From: Enterococcus xiangfangensis
Lineage (GTDB): Bacteria; Bacillota; Bacilli; Lactobacillales; Enterococcaceae
DNA length: 64,000 nt
Assembly (NCBI RefSeq): GCF_005405365.1
Contig: NZ_BJDX01000001.1
Coordinates: 364,288 to 428,287 of the forward strand
Direction of reading: 5' to 3'
Both the position numbers and the translations under genes were made by a program. How positions within the stretch are numbered: position 1 is the stretch's first letter; each line of letters opens with the position of its first letter. Shown piece by piece: positions 18,655-28,062 of the stretch. A model generated the notes under the pieces. That model worked only from the letters and a program-made list of their open reading frames with translations, made no database searches and had not been told where the DNA came from.

Positions 18655-18761
18655 TTTCTCGCCTCCGCATTTTTCTTTTTAGTTTAACCGATTTCACATT
18701 AAAGCAAAAGCTTACTTATTATTGGCGGCTTTCGTTATAATAAAAGTGAGGAGGGTATCTT

Positions 18762-19445
18762 ATGAAAATCACTTATCATGGTCATTCCGTTTTATCGATC
18801 GTTATGAAAGATGGACAAAAATTACTATTCGATCCATTTATCACAGGAAATTCTTTGACCGACCTGATCGCAGATGAAGTCAAGACAGATTGGATCTTAG
18901 TTACCCACGGACATAGCGACCACATCGGCGATATGATCCCAATTGCCAAACGCAACGATGCCACAGTCATCAGTATCGTCGAAATTTGCAACTTCGCGGA
19001 AAAAAACGGGGTGCAAAAAACACATGGCATGAATATCGGTGGAGAATTTGATTTTCCTTTCGGTCGAGTCAAAATGGTCCAAGCCTACCATAGTTCAGGT
19101 TACGAGGTAAACGGACAAATGCTTTACATGGGTGAACCAGCTGGTTTTATTTTGCAAGCTGAAGGAAAAACGATTTATCATGCTGGGGATACCGCCTACT
19201 TTGGCGACATGGCATTTTTAGGTGAGACTTTTGAGATTGATCTTGCTTTCTTACCAATTGGAGACAATTTCACGATGGGACCTTCTGATGCCGCTATTGC
19301 CGCTAAACGATTGAAAGCAAAACACGTCGTACCGATCCATTACAATACCTTTCCTGTCATCAAGCAAGATCCTGAAGCTTTTGTTCAATTATTACCAGAA
19401 AATGTCGGCACCATCATGACAGTTGGCGAAACAATCGAACTTTAG
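18762..19445 (+). CDS. Metallo-beta-lactamase-fold hydrolase, UPF0173
   Basis: The 227-residue protein opens [13 protein letters not shown], and has the metal-binding [11 protein letters not shown] motif, [12 protein letters not shown] and [12 protein letters not shown], all hallmarks of the UPF0173 (YtkL/UlaG-related) metal-dependent hydrolases. Two-metal catalysis is expected; the substrate is unknown. The start is set by GAGGAGGG. It ends shortly before a repeat-type terminator. Confidence 0.9.
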   Translation: MKITYHGHSVLSIVMKDGQKLLFDPFITGNSLTDLIADEVKTDWILVTHGHSDHIGDMIPIAKRNDATVISIVEICNFAEKNGVQKTHGMNIGGEFDFPFGRVKMVQAYHSSGYEVNGQMLYMGEPAGFILQAEGKTIYHAGDTAYFGDMAFLGETFEIDLAFLPIGDNFTMGPSDAAIAAKRLKAKHVVPIHYNTFPVIKQDPEAFVQLLPENVGTIMTVGETIEL

Positions 19446-19561
19446 AAGAGAATGATGACAGAAGCAGGGGGGGCAAGAAACAAGAAAGAATTTCCAAAAA
19501 TTACTTCTCCCATTTTTGTAGAATCTCGGCTTATTTCCGAAGAGGCTACTTCTGAACACTG

Positions 19562-19610
19562 TTTATTCGAAAAAAGGAGTGCGACAAGATGTTTGTCCCA
19601 CTCCTTTTCT
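19562..19610. repeat. Dispersed terminator-like repeat, copy A
   Basis: TTATTCGAAAAAAGGAGTGC, then GACAAGATGTTTGTC, then CCACTCCTTTT: a hairpin with A- and T-runs between the convergent UPF0173 and clpP genes. The same TTATTCG...GACAA-ATTTTTGTC layout recurs near 28015 and 34749. It can act as a bidirectional terminator. The remaining bases from 19446 hold no clear gene. Confidence 0.75.
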
Positions 19611-19669
19611 AATTTTGTATTTGGTCTTCTGTTAAAATCTGGACATTCATTTTTGAAAAATAGTTGGCT

Positions 19670-20254
19670 TTATTTGATTCCCGTATCCGATTCAATGATT
19701 TTTCCGACGATGCCATACTCCTTCGCTTCTTCAGCTGACAACCAGAAATTACGATCGGTATCTTTTTCAATTTGCTCAAGTGTTTGCCCTGTCGCTTTAG
19801 CGATCAATTGGTTCACACGTTTGCGCATTCGTAAAATTTCTTTGGCTTCGATCTGAATCTCGGTAGATTGTCCTTGCACGCCGCCTGCTGGCTGATGGAT
19901 CATGTATCGAGTATTCGGCAAACTGTAACGATCTTTTTTATCAGCGGCTAAATAGATCGTGATCCCCGCACTTGCCACCCAGCCCGTTCCAATCATTTTC
20001 ACTTTTGGCTTAATAAATCGGATAACATCATGAATCGTATCACCCGATTCCACGTGACCGCCTTGGCTATTGATAAACATCGTGATAGGATCATCATTGA
20101 TTGCTGATAAATAAAGCAATTGCTCCGTCACTGTCTTGGCTAATTCTTGATTGATCTCACCATAGATCAAAATCGTGCGTTGTTTCAATAATTTTAACAT
20201 TAGCGGATTTTTTTCTTCCGCTTTTTCTATTTCCTCGGCAAAAAATTCATTCAT
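19670..20254 (-). CDS. ClpP-like serine protease, second-paralog type
   Basis: The 194-residue ClpP-fold subunit forms the proteolytic chamber used by Clp ATPases. Ser95 (GWVASAG) and His120 (YMIHQP) are in the expected places. The usual catalytic Asp of the DTDRD-NF motif aligns with Asn169 (DTDRNFW), as in Listeria ClpP1, which also has a Ser-His-Asn triad. The substrate-strand motif is SQGGHV instead of SPGGSV. It is therefore probably the accessory ClpP rather than the housekeeping one. Monocistronic, with a good GGGAGGG ribosome site. Confidence 0.88.
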   Translation of the reverse strand: MNEFFAEEIEKAEEKNPLMLKLLKQRTILIYGEINQELAKTVTEQLLYLSAINDDPITMFINSQGGHVESGDTIHDVIRFIKPKVKMIGTGWVASAGITIYLAADKKDRYSLPNTRYMIHQPAGGVQGQSTEIQIEAKEILRMRKRVNQLIAKATGQTLEQIEKDTDRNFWLSAEEAKEYGIVGKIIESDTGIK

Positions 20255-20480
20255 ATAAATTCCCTCCCTTTCTGCTAAATCCAGTATAGCTAAAAAAATT
20301 ATGTCTGGAAAGAAAGAGCTTTCATAAAATCGATGCCTAATTTGCTAGAACCCGCCGCTAACCCAATAGCAAAAAGTTCGGTACTTTTTCTATTCAAAAA
20401 AGATTTCCCACATGTTAAGATGATATCTACGTAATATTTAATTATTCTTTAATCAAATACATAGAAACTAGGTGTGCTTT

Positions 20481-21179
20481 ATGTTGTTAGGGTCAATCGT
20501 CAATTGCCTCGCAATCATTGTGGGAAGTTTTTCTGGAGTTATTTTGCGAAATATTACGGAGCAAACAAAAGATACGGTCACAAAGGGAATCGCTTTAGGT
20601 GTGATCGCTTTAGCACTCCAAATGTCGTTGCAAGCAAGCTCGTTTATTGTGATCATCATCAGTATCTGTCTTGGCGGAATGATCGGTGAGTTTTTAAAAA
20701 TCGAAGACTCGATGACTCGGTTAGGTTTATTTTTAGAAAAACGCTTTGCTCACGGCAGCAGCAATTTTGCTGAAGGCTTTGTCACCGCTACTTTGATCTA
20801 TTTGATTGGATCAATGGGGATCATTGGCGCGATCGAAAGTGGTGTAACCGGCAGTCATCAAACCTTATTTACTAAAGCTGTAATGGATGGATTCATGTCA
20901 ATCATGCTGACTGCTTCACTAGGGATTGGTGTCCTTTTCTCGGCTTTTCCTGTCTTAATTTATCAAGGTGCAATCACGATTTTTGCAAGCATCATCGTCC
21001 GTTATTTGCCAAAAGAATTACTGGATAGCCTCATGAATGAAATCAGCGCGATTGGCGGTTTAATGATCTTAGCGATTGGTTTAAATGTTATGAAGCTGAC
21101 TAAGATCCGTGTCTCCAATTATTTGCCGGGAATCTTAGTTTTGATTGCTATCATGGTCGTACAATATTACTATTTTTAA
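20481..21179 (+). CDS. DUF554 family membrane protein
   Basis: The preferred start is ATG 20481, six bases after an AGGTG site; a GTG at 20472 overlaps that site. This gives 232 residues with about seven hydrophobic segments and the glycine-rich starts NCLAIIVGSFSGVIL and IISICLGGMIGEFLKIED, followed by GSMGIIGAIESGVTG. These are features of the DUF554 (YdfK/YqgA) family, suggested to be transporters but not characterised. Confidence 0.85.
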   Translation: MLLGSIVNCLAIIVGSFSGVILRNITEQTKDTVTKGIALGVIALALQMSLQASSFIVIIISICLGGMIGEFLKIEDSMTRLGLFLEKRFAHGSSNFAEGFVTATLIYLIGSMGIIGAIESGVTGSHQTLFTKAVMDGFMSIMLTASLGIGVLFSAFPVLIYQGAITIFASIIVRYLPKELLDSLMNEISAIGGLMILAIGLNVMKLTKIRVSNYLPGILVLIAIMVVQYYYF

Positions 21180-21211
21180 AAAGTAGAAGATCAGTAATTT
21201 CTTAGCCGTTC

Positions 21212-21252
21212 CCTAGTCTTGAGTAAAACAATTGCACCACATTAAGACTAGG
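21212..21252. repeat. Inverted repeat in the APC permease leader
   Basis: CCTAGTCTT and AAGACTAGG are perfect 9-bp arms around a 23-base loop, with no T-run. It lies in a 330-base gap ahead of the amino acid permease and could be a regulatory stem or an operator. Confidence 0.4.
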
Positions 21253-21460
21253 TGAAGGACTTTGATCTAAAATGTTTGAACCCCCTGTCTTTTTTATTAT
21301 TCATTTAGAAGCACTCTCCAAATAAACACATCATTTAAAAGTTATTATTTGCTAACTTTAGATAAAAATAATCGAAAAATTAAATTTAGAAGAAAAATAA
21401 ATGAAAAATCTGCCAAGTAGATTCTTTTTCCCTCCTTCTTCTCTATACTTAAAACAACTA

Positions 21461-21474
21461 TGTAAGCGCTTTAT
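21461..21474 (+). promoter_or_regulatory. Possible CcpA (cre) site
   Basis: TGTAAGCGCTTTAT matches most of the catabolite-responsive element consensus (TGWAARCGYTWWCW). It lies 35 bases before the permease ATG, where CcpA binding would repress. Confidence 0.45.
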
Positions 21475-21508
21475 TTTAGAATATTTGGAGAGAAGGGAAG
21501 AAGTACAA

Positions 21509-22951
21509 ATGACTGATAAGAAGATTCGTTGGTTCACGGTTTCAATGATTGCCTTTAGTATGGTCTGGGGATTTGGTAATGTCGTTAATAATTACGCCCA
21601 ACAAGGCATCTCGGTAGTTGTTTCTTGGATACTGATCATGCTGCTTTATTTTGTTCCGTATGCACTGATCGTTGGGCAGCTGGGTTCCACTTTTAAAAGT
21701 AGTTCAGGTGGTGTTAGTTCTTGGGTCAAAGAAACGACCGGCAAAAGAAAAATTGCTTACTATGCAGCATGGACTTATTGGGTCGTTCATATCACTTATC
21801 TCGCACAAAAACCGCAATCTGTTTTGATTGCTCTAGGTTGGGTGTTTCAGGGCAACGGCCAAGTCGCTACCGATATGAGTGTTCGGACCGTCGCGATCAT
21901 TTCATTAGCAATTTTCTTAATTTTTTTAGTTCTGTCTACTAAAGGTCTGACTACCTTGAAAGTCATTGGAAGTGTCGCGGGTTCTGGAATGTTGATTATG
22001 TCGATCTTATTCATTATCTTAGCAGTGACGGTTCCTTTTATTGATCCATCTTTCAAAATGGCTACACCTGATATGGGGGATGTCAAAACGTACATTCCTG
22101 ATTTCAATCTTAGTTATTTCGCTACGATTTCCATGTTAGTCTTCGCAGTCGGCGGCGCGGAAAAAATCTCCCCTTATGTAAATTCGATCGATCGCCCGAC
22201 TAAAAACTTTCCAAAAGCCATGATTTTTATGGCAACAATGATCGGATTAAGTGCCGTGCTTGGTTCTGTTGCTATGGGTATGCTGTTTGACAGCAACAAT
22301 ATTCCAGACGACTTGATGGCGAACGGTGCCTACAGTGCCTTTCAAATTTTAGGAAATCACTTAGGTGTCGGCAACCTTTTGATGATCATCTACGGATTAG
22401 CTCAAACTGCCGTCCAATCTTCTGCTTTAGCCTTTTCTATCGACGCACCATTAAAAATTTTACTATCAGATGCCGATCCAGAATACGTTCCTCAGTGGCT
22501 GCGTAAAAGAAATCATAAAGGCACTTTGACTAATGGGTATTTATTGACAGGAATCCTTGTAAGTATCATTATCATTTTGCCGATTTTCGGGATCAAAAGT
22601 ATGAGTATTTTAGTCCAATGGTTGACCAATCTGAATTCAATCGTAATGCCGATGCGTTATATCTGGGTATTCTTTGCCTACATGATGTTGAATGCGCAAT
22701 ACAAAAAATTCAATTCAGAATACAAATTTATCAAAAATCCTAAACTAGGCTTTTTAGTTGGTTCTTGGTGTTTTATTTTTACGATCTTAGCTTGTGTACT
22801 GGGAATGCTGCCAAAAGTGGATTATGCAGCTGATCCTAGTTCTTGGATGTTCCAATTGACGCTAAATATTTTGACACCGATCGTGCTGCTTTCATTAGGA
22901 ATGATCTTACCGATGATCGCCAAGCGTGAACAAAAAAATTTATTGAAATAA
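21509..22951 (+). CDS. APC-superfamily amino acid permease
   Basis: I start the protein at ATG 21509 (MTDKKIRWFTV), since the frame upstream has no permease-like sequence and GAGAAGGGAAG lies just before it; 480 residues result. About 12 transmembrane helices are visible. Helix 1 contains SMVWGFGNVVNNYAQQG, the substrate-loop glycine motif of APC carriers, and helix 6 contains VFAVGGAEKISPYV. It resembles the glutamate/GABA and YjeM-like branch. Substrate uncertain. Possible cre site and inverted repeat upstream; a strong terminator downstream. Confidence 0.85.
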   Translation: MTDKKIRWFTVSMIAFSMVWGFGNVVNNYAQQGISVVVSWILIMLLYFVPYALIVGQLGSTFKSSSGGVSSWVKETTGKRKIAYYAAWTYWVVHITYLAQKPQSVLIALGWVFQGNGQVATDMSVRTVAIISLAIFLIFLVLSTKGLTTLKVIGSVAGSGMLIMSILFIILAVTVPFIDPSFKMATPDMGDVKTYIPDFNLSYFATISMLVFAVGGAEKISPYVNSIDRPTKNFPKAMIFMATMIGLSAVLGSVAMGMLFDSNNIPDDLMANGAYSAFQILGNHLGVGNLLMIIYGLAQTAVQSSALAFSIDAPLKILLSDADPEYVPQWLRKRNHKGTLTNGYLLTGILVSIIIILPIFGIKSMSILVQWLTNLNSIVMPMRYIWVFFAYMMLNAQYKKFNSEYKFIKNPKLGFLVGSWCFIFTILACVLGMLPKVDYAADPSSWMFQLTLNILTPIVLLSLGMILPMIAKREQKNLLK

Positions 22952-22959
22952 AGAAACGC

Positions 22960-23008
22960 AGCAAAAAGCCTTTGATCTTCAGAAAAATTTACCAAAGGCT
23001 TTTTGCTT
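22960..23008 (+). terminator. Rho-independent terminator
   Basis: AGCAAAAAGCCTTTG and CAAAGGCTTTTTGCT form a perfect 15-bp stem. Confidence 0.9.
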
Positions 23009-23099
23009 TATTTCAACTGCTTAAAAAATCTACAACCTTCAAATTCCTTTACTGGAAGTGTATACTAAATCCTAGCGATACGCAGAAAGAAGGTCTTTG

Positions 23100-23819
23100 A
23101 TGTCTGATTATTTAAGTGAACTAGAATCCTTTTGGGATGAATTTGCTGAAGATTATGAAGCAATTCAGCAAGAATCTACCTTACCGATTGCACAAGATCT
23201 CCGTGAATTTTTATTCACGCAAAAGCTGCTTCCTTGTCACACATTTTTAGATCTTGCCGGTGGAACAGGCCGTTATATTCCTGCCCTACAAACCGCGGTG
23301 AAAGAATATGATCTTGTAGATATCTCTGAGAAGATGTTGCAAATAGCTGCTGCAAAATCAGCAGAACATGTACGATTGATTAAACAAGCGCAAGAACCTT
23401 TTTTAGCCCAAAATAAACATCGCTACGACCTTGTTTTTTCAGCGATGAATCCGGCTTTGCAGTCGCAATCAGATTTGCTGGCCTTTTATCATACCAGTCG
23501 CAATTGGTGCTTGCTGTTGCGAGTCGTAAAAGACGAGGATCAATTATTCTCACCTTACGAGGAAACAAATCCCGATTTATCATTAAATGAACGGTACAAA
23601 TCCTTTTTAGCGGAATTACATATTCCTTTTCAAACAAAAAAATTTAGCTATACTAGCTATGAAATGATCAGTCGTGATTTTTTTCAAGCATATTTTGCTG
23701 ATACATTCACACCTGCAGAACTAGTACCCATTACTCAAAAAATTTTTGGTGCTACACACGAAAAACTCAATCAGTCGATGATTGAGTTTGAATTGATTTA
23801 TTTTCAAGTTGTAAAATAA
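23100..23819 (+). CDS. Class I SAM-dependent methyltransferase
   Basis: Start ATG 23100 is favoured by AAGAAGG; an in-frame TTG three bases earlier is less likely. The 239-residue protein has the SAM-binding motif I LDLAGGTGRYIPAL at about residues 53-66 and an acidic VDISEKMLQ after strand 2. The rest is the Rossmann-like methyltransferase fold. Substrate unknown. It shares strand and close spacing (29 bases) with the M42 peptidase gene, so they may be co-transcribed. Confidence 0.85.
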   Translation: MSDYLSELESFWDEFAEDYEAIQQESTLPIAQDLREFLFTQKLLPCHTFLDLAGGTGRYIPALQTAVKEYDLVDISEKMLQIAAAKSAEHVRLIKQAQEPFLAQNKHRYDLVFSAMNPALQSQSDLLAFYHTSRNWCLLLRVVKDEDQLFSPYEETNPDLSLNERYKSFLAELHIPFQTKKFSYTSYEMISRDFFQAYFADTFTPAELVPITQKIFGATHEKLNQSMIEFELIYFQVVK

Positions 23820-23848
23820 GATTTCGATTTTCAAGGAGTGGACAACAG

Positions 23849-24922
23849 ATGGAAGAAAAAACATTTCAACGAATCAAAGAATTAACCGAGTTGCAAGGAA
23901 CGAGCGGTTTTGAAGAAGATATTCGTAGCTATATGCGAACAGCACTTACGCCATTAGTCGATGAGGTGCAACAAGATGGTTTGGGCGGTATTTTCGGTCT
24001 ACGCCAAGCAGACACCAATAAACCACGGGTAATGGTCGCAGCTCATATGGATGAAGTCGGATTCTTATTGACGGAGATCACTCCGCGCGGCCTGTTCAAA
24101 GTCGTCCCTTTAGGCGGTTGGAATCCTTATGTCGTTTCGGCACAACGCTTTACTTTAAAGACTGGCAAAGGCAATTATCCGTGTGTCTCCTCTTCAGTCC
24201 CACCACATTTATTGCGCGGAACAAGCGGCCAAGGTCAAGTAAAAGTCGAAGATATTTTATTTGACGCAGGCTTTGAATCAAAAGATGAAGCGTTGGCTTA
24301 TGGCGTGTTACCCGGAGATACAATCGTCCCGCAAACTGAGACGGTTAAAACAGCCAACGGCAAAAATATTATTAGTAAAGCTTGGGACAATCGTTACGGT
24401 TGTACCGTTGTATTAGAAGCATTAGAAGCTTTGCAAAAGGAAACATTCGATTATACATTAATCGCCGGAGCAAATGTCCAAGAAGAAGTCGGTTTGCGCG
24501 GTGCCAAACCAGCTGTTACAAAATTCCAGCCGGATCTGTTTTTCGCAGTCGATTGTTCAGCCGCAGATGATTTAGTCACAACTAACGGAACGTTCGGTCA
24601 TTTAGGCGAAGGGACGCTTTTACGGATTCAAGATCCCGGTATGATTTTACTTCCTCGCTTGCGGGAATATTTATTAGATACGGCGGAAACTTACAACATC
24701 CCCTACCAATACTTTGTCTCAAAAGGCGGGACCGATGCTGGAGCAGCGCATACTTCTAACACAGGCATTCCAAGTACAGTTATCGGTGTTTGCGGACGCT
24801 ATATCCATACCCATCAAACAATGTTCAACATCGCAGATTTTGATGCCGCAAAAGAAATGCTGATCCAAGTTTTAAAAGGCTTAGATGAAAGTACGATCAA
24901 GACGATTATTGCGGGAAAATAG
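23849..24922 (+). CDS. M42 family glutamyl/deblocking aminopeptidase
   Basis: The 357-residue cytosolic di-metal aminopeptidase shows the family motifs AAHMDEVGFL (first metal His and Asp), KAWDNRYGCTVVLEAL, NVQEEVGLRGAKPAV (catalytic Glu-Glu) and KGGTDAGAAHTSNTGIPS. M42 enzymes are large tetrahedral particles that trim peptides to amino acids. The start has an AAGGAG ribosome site. It lies 29 bases after the methyltransferase gene. Confidence 0.93.
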   Translation: MEEKTFQRIKELTELQGTSGFEEDIRSYMRTALTPLVDEVQQDGLGGIFGLRQADTNKPRVMVAAHMDEVGFLLTEITPRGLFKVVPLGGWNPYVVSAQRFTLKTGKGNYPCVSSSVPPHLLRGTSGQGQVKVEDILFDAGFESKDEALAYGVLPGDTIVPQTETVKTANGKNIISKAWDNRYGCTVVLEALEALQKETFDYTLIAGANVQEEVGLRGAKPAVTKFQPDLFFAVDCSAADDLVTTNGTFGHLGEGTLLRIQDPGMILLPRLREYLLDTAETYNIPYQYFVSKGGTDAGAAHTSNTGIPSTVIGVCGRYIHTHQTMFNIADFDAAKEMLIQVLKGLDESTIKTIIAGK

Positions 24923-25059
24923 TTTCTTAATAAAAATTAAATAACCTTTTAAAACAGACTCAGCAAGGCACAAGTAAAATTATTTTATGAATTTGCTCTG
25001 TTAATTCAACATTTTTCTTGTAATCATAAATAGTTTACGTTAGAGTATAAATATATTAA

Positions 25060-25195
25060 TAACTCCTTAGGGGAGTAACCGGCAACGTTGTTGTTGTGAT
25101 ATCAACAGTAAGTAAACCAGTGATGGTTTTCTGGTATCGTATGAAATGGTGAGACCTAAGACAAGTATAACTACTTGCCTTGGGTCTCTTTTTTG
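25060..25195 (+). ncRNA. yybP-ykoY (Mn2+) riboswitch with terminator
   Basis: The leader has the two conserved blocks of this class: CTCCTTAGGGGAGTAACCGG near 25063-25082 and GTGAGACCTAAGAC at 25149-25163. The last block pairs with CTTGGGTCTC to make a terminator with six T (25151-25195). Mn2+ binding should prevent termination and permit expression of the P-type ATPase gene 82 bases downstream. A possible promoter (TTGTAA at 25018, 17 bases, TAGAGT) precedes it. Bases 24923-25017 hold nothing else recognisable. Confidence 0.92.
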
Positions 25196-25276
25196 TTAGT
25201 TCTACTTGCTGAAATACAATCAGCTAACGACTGCAAAAAACCAAGTTAAGTAAAAAAAATCATTGGGGGATGTAAA

Positions 25277-27946
25277 TTGACAAAACATGTGTATCAAAAA
25301 GAAACGGATCTGTTGATGAAAGATTTGAATACGACTGCAGACGGTTTAAGTTCAGAAAAAGCGCAACAGCTACTGCAAGAAAATGGTCCTAATCAACTGT
25401 TAGAAGCTAAGAAAAAATCAGCGCTGACCTTGTTTATCGAAACATTCAAAGATGCGATGGTGATCGTCTTACTGATTGTAGCAATCGTCCAGATGGTCAT
25501 GGGCGCCCATGTAGAATCGCTCGTTATCTTTGCCGTATTGCTCTTGAATTCTGTGGTCAGTGTGATCCAAACAAAAAAAGCAGAAGGTTCGCTTGATGCG
25601 TTGAAAAAACTTTCAGCACCTGATGCCAATGTCCTTCGCAGCGGACAAGCACAAACGATTCCCGCAAAAGAAATCGTACCTGGCGACATTATTATTTTAG
25701 AAGCGGGCGACTATGTTCCCGCAGATGGCCGCTTACTTGAAGTCGGCTCGTTAAAAGTTGACGAAGGTATGCTGACTGGCGAATCGACACCCGCGGAGAA
25801 AAAAATCACCGTACTTTCTGCTGAAGCCCCTGTCGGCGATCGCATCAACATGGTGTTCAGCGGAACGATCGTCACATACGGTCGCGGTAAATTTTTAGTA
25901 ACTGCGACAGGCAGTGGCACTGAAATCGGTCAAGTTGCTGGTCTATTAGAATCAACTACAGAACAAAAAACACCGTTGCAACGAGGCTTAGATCTCTTCA
26001 GTAAAAAATTGAGCCTTGCAATCTTGATTTTGTCGTTAGTAATCTTAGGCGTTCAGCTGATGCGTGTCTTTTTAGATGGTTCAGCGGATGTGACCCAAGA
26101 TATTATGAATGCCTTCATGTTCGCTGTAGCAGTCGCTGTAGCTGCTATTCCTGAAGCCTTGCAATCAATCGTAACGATCGTCCTTTCATTAGGAACAAAA
26201 AAAATGGCAAAACACAATGCCATTATTCGCAAACTGCCAGCCGTCGAAACTTTAGGCTCGACTAGTATCATTTGTACCGATAAAACCGGCACACTAACGC
26301 AAAATAAAATGACTGTCGTTGATTATTACTTAGCCAACGGACAAAACGGTGAATTTTCTAACGACCCACAACAATGGCAAATAGACGAACAACGTTTGAT
26401 CGACATCAGTGTTTTAGCCAACGACGCAGCAATCAGTAACGATGGAACGAAATTAGGCGATCCAACTGAAATCGCACTGATCGACTTCAGTGAAAAACAA
26501 AATCAGTCTTATCGCGAACTGCGAGAAAAATATCCTCGTGAAGCGGAACTACCGTTTGATTCGGATCGTAAGTTGATGTCTACCCTTCATACAATCGCTC
26601 AGCAAAAACTTATGGTGACTAAAGGCGGACCAGATATCCTCTTTGAGCGCAGTACAAAAGTTTTATTAAATGGGCAAGTCGTGGAGCTGACTGCTGAATT
26701 AAAAGCACGTTTCCAAAAACAAAACGAACACTTTTCCGAACGTGCCTTACGTGTTTTAGCTTTTGCTTATAAAGAAGTTTCAACAAATGAGTTGACCTTA
26801 GCTGATGAAGAAGAGCTTGTCTTAGTCGGATTGTTGGCAATGATCGATCCACCACGAGAAGAAGTTTTCCAAGCAGTCGCAGATGCTAATTCAGCCGGCA
26901 TCAAAACAGTGATGATCACCGGCGATCACAAGACGACTGCCGTTGCTATCGCCAAAGAAATTGGGATCTTCCAATCCGGCGATCAAGCTTTGACGGGTGC
27001 TGAATTGGATCAATTAACGGATGATGAATTGGCTGAATGTTTAGAACAAGTTACCGTTTATGCCCGTGTCTCACCAGAAAATAAAATTCGGATCGTTCGC
27101 GCTTGGCAAGAAAAAGGCAAGATCTCAGCTATGACCGGTGATGGCGTCAATGATGCTCCCGCCTTGAAACAAGCAGATATCGGAATCGCAATGGGAACTG
27201 GAACCGATGTGGCCAAAGATGCTGCCGCAATGGTCCTAACAGATGATAACTTTGCTTCTATCATCAAAGCGGTTGAAGTTGGCCGAAATGTTTTTGACAA
27301 TATCAAAAAAGCGGTCGCTTATCTCTTTGCTGGAAACTTAGGAGCGATCATCGCAATTGTTTTTGCTTTAGCGATTGGTTGGTCAAATCCATTCACCGCA
27401 TTGCAGCTGCTTTTCATCAACTTAGTCAATGACTCATTGCCAGCGATCGCATTGGGCATGGAAAAAGCAGAACCGACCATTATGAAACGCCAGCCTCGTG
27501 ATCCAAATAGTGGAATCTTTACTGGCAAAACGTTAGTTTCTGTAACTTATCGCGGAATTTTGATTGCTTTAGCAGTGATCACTGCTCAATGGTTAGGGAA
27601 TCAACAATCACCAGAAACCGGTGTGGCAATGGCGTTTACTACATTAATCTTGAGCCGAACCTTGCAGACTTTCGCGGCTCGTTCAAATACACAAACTTCG
27701 TTGCAAGTTGGCTTGTTTTCTAACAAAATGGTTTTACTAGCGATCCTAGTTTGTTCTGGATTGTTCAGCTTGACCTTGCTGCCTGGATTACGCGAAGTCT
27801 TCGCTATCCCAAGCACCTTCGCATTGACAGAGATCGGTTTGGCATTGTCATTAGCCGTCTCGGCTGTCTTATTGATGGAAATTACTAAATTGATCATAGT
27901 AAAAATCCAAGAACCAAAACCCGAGATACAACTTACTAAGTCTTAA
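25277..27946 (+). CDS. Cation-transporting P-type ATPase (probable Mn2+/Ca2+ exporter)
   Basis: The 889-residue P2-type ATPase starts at TTG 25277, placed by GGGGA seven bases upstream. Motifs in order: TGES (actuator, 167-170), PEAL (helix 4, 292-295), phosphorylation site DKTGTLT (Asp335), KGGP, and the hinge TGDGVNDAPALK. About ten membrane helices. The PEAL helix 4 and the Mn2+ riboswitch resemble Lactococcus YoaB and pneumococcal MgtA-like ATPases, implicated in Mn2+ or Ca2+ homeostasis. Export of excess Mn2+ is the likeliest role. Ends at a repeat-type terminator. Confidence 0.93.
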   Translation: MTKHVYQKETDLLMKDLNTTADGLSSEKAQQLLQENGPNQLLEAKKKSALTLFIETFKDAMVIVLLIVAIVQMVMGAHVESLVIFAVLLLNSVVSVIQTKKAEGSLDALKKLSAPDANVLRSGQAQTIPAKEIVPGDIIILEAGDYVPADGRLLEVGSLKVDEGMLTGESTPAEKKITVLSAEAPVGDRINMVFSGTIVTYGRGKFLVTATGSGTEIGQVAGLLESTTEQKTPLQRGLDLFSKKLSLAILILSLVILGVQLMRVFLDGSADVTQDIMNAFMFAVAVAVAAIPEALQSIVTIVLSLGTKKMAKHNAIIRKLPAVETLGSTSIICTDKTGTLTQNKMTVVDYYLANGQNGEFSNDPQQWQIDEQRLIDISVLANDAAISNDGTKLGDPTEIALIDFSEKQNQSYRELREKYPREAELPFDSDRKLMSTLHTIAQQKLMVTKGGPDILFERSTKVLLNGQVVELTAELKARFQKQNEHFSERALRVLAFAYKEVSTNELTLADEEELVLVGLLAMIDPPREEVFQAVADANSAGIKTVMITGDHKTTAVAIAKEIGIFQSGDQALTGAELDQLTDDELAECLEQVTVYARVSPENKIRIVRAWQEKGKISAMTGDGVNDAPALKQADIGIAMGTGTDVAKDAAAMVLTDDNFASIIKAVEVGRNVFDNIKKAVAYLFAGNLGAIIAIVFALAIGWSNPFTALQLLFINLVNDSLPAIALGMEKAEPTIMKRQPRDPNSGIFTGKTLVSVTYRGILIALAVITAQWLGNQQSPETGVAMAFTTLILSRTLQTFAARSNTQTSLQVGLFSNKMVLLAILVCSGLFSLTLLPGLREVFAIPSTFALTEIGLALSLAVSAVLLMEITKLIIVKIQEPKPEIQLTKS

Positions 27947-27949
27947 AAG

Positions 27950-28062
27950 GAGTGTGACAAACGTAAGCAGCTTCAAGAAATAAACAGGATTTTCTTGAAG
28001 CTGTTTCTTTCCGTTTATTCGAAAAAAGAGGAGAGGACAATTTTTGTCCTCTCCTCTTTCTT
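27950..28062. repeat. Dispersed terminator-like repeat, copy B, with an extra hairpin
   Basis: Two stems occur in series. The first is AGCAGCTTCAAGAAA/TTTCTTGAAGCTGTTT (27967-28007), headed by GGAGTGTGACAA. The second is TTATTCGAAAAAAGAGGAGA then GGACAATTTTTGTCC then TCTCCTCTTT (28015-28059). Both lie between the P-type ATPase gene and the convergent ABC ATPase gene. Confidence 0.75.

Noticed and set aside
19446..19669. Rightward ORF 19452-19856 after the UPF0173 gene
   Set aside because: Its second half is antisense to clpP and the first half has no ribosome site or protein-like composition; it also runs through the terminator repeat.
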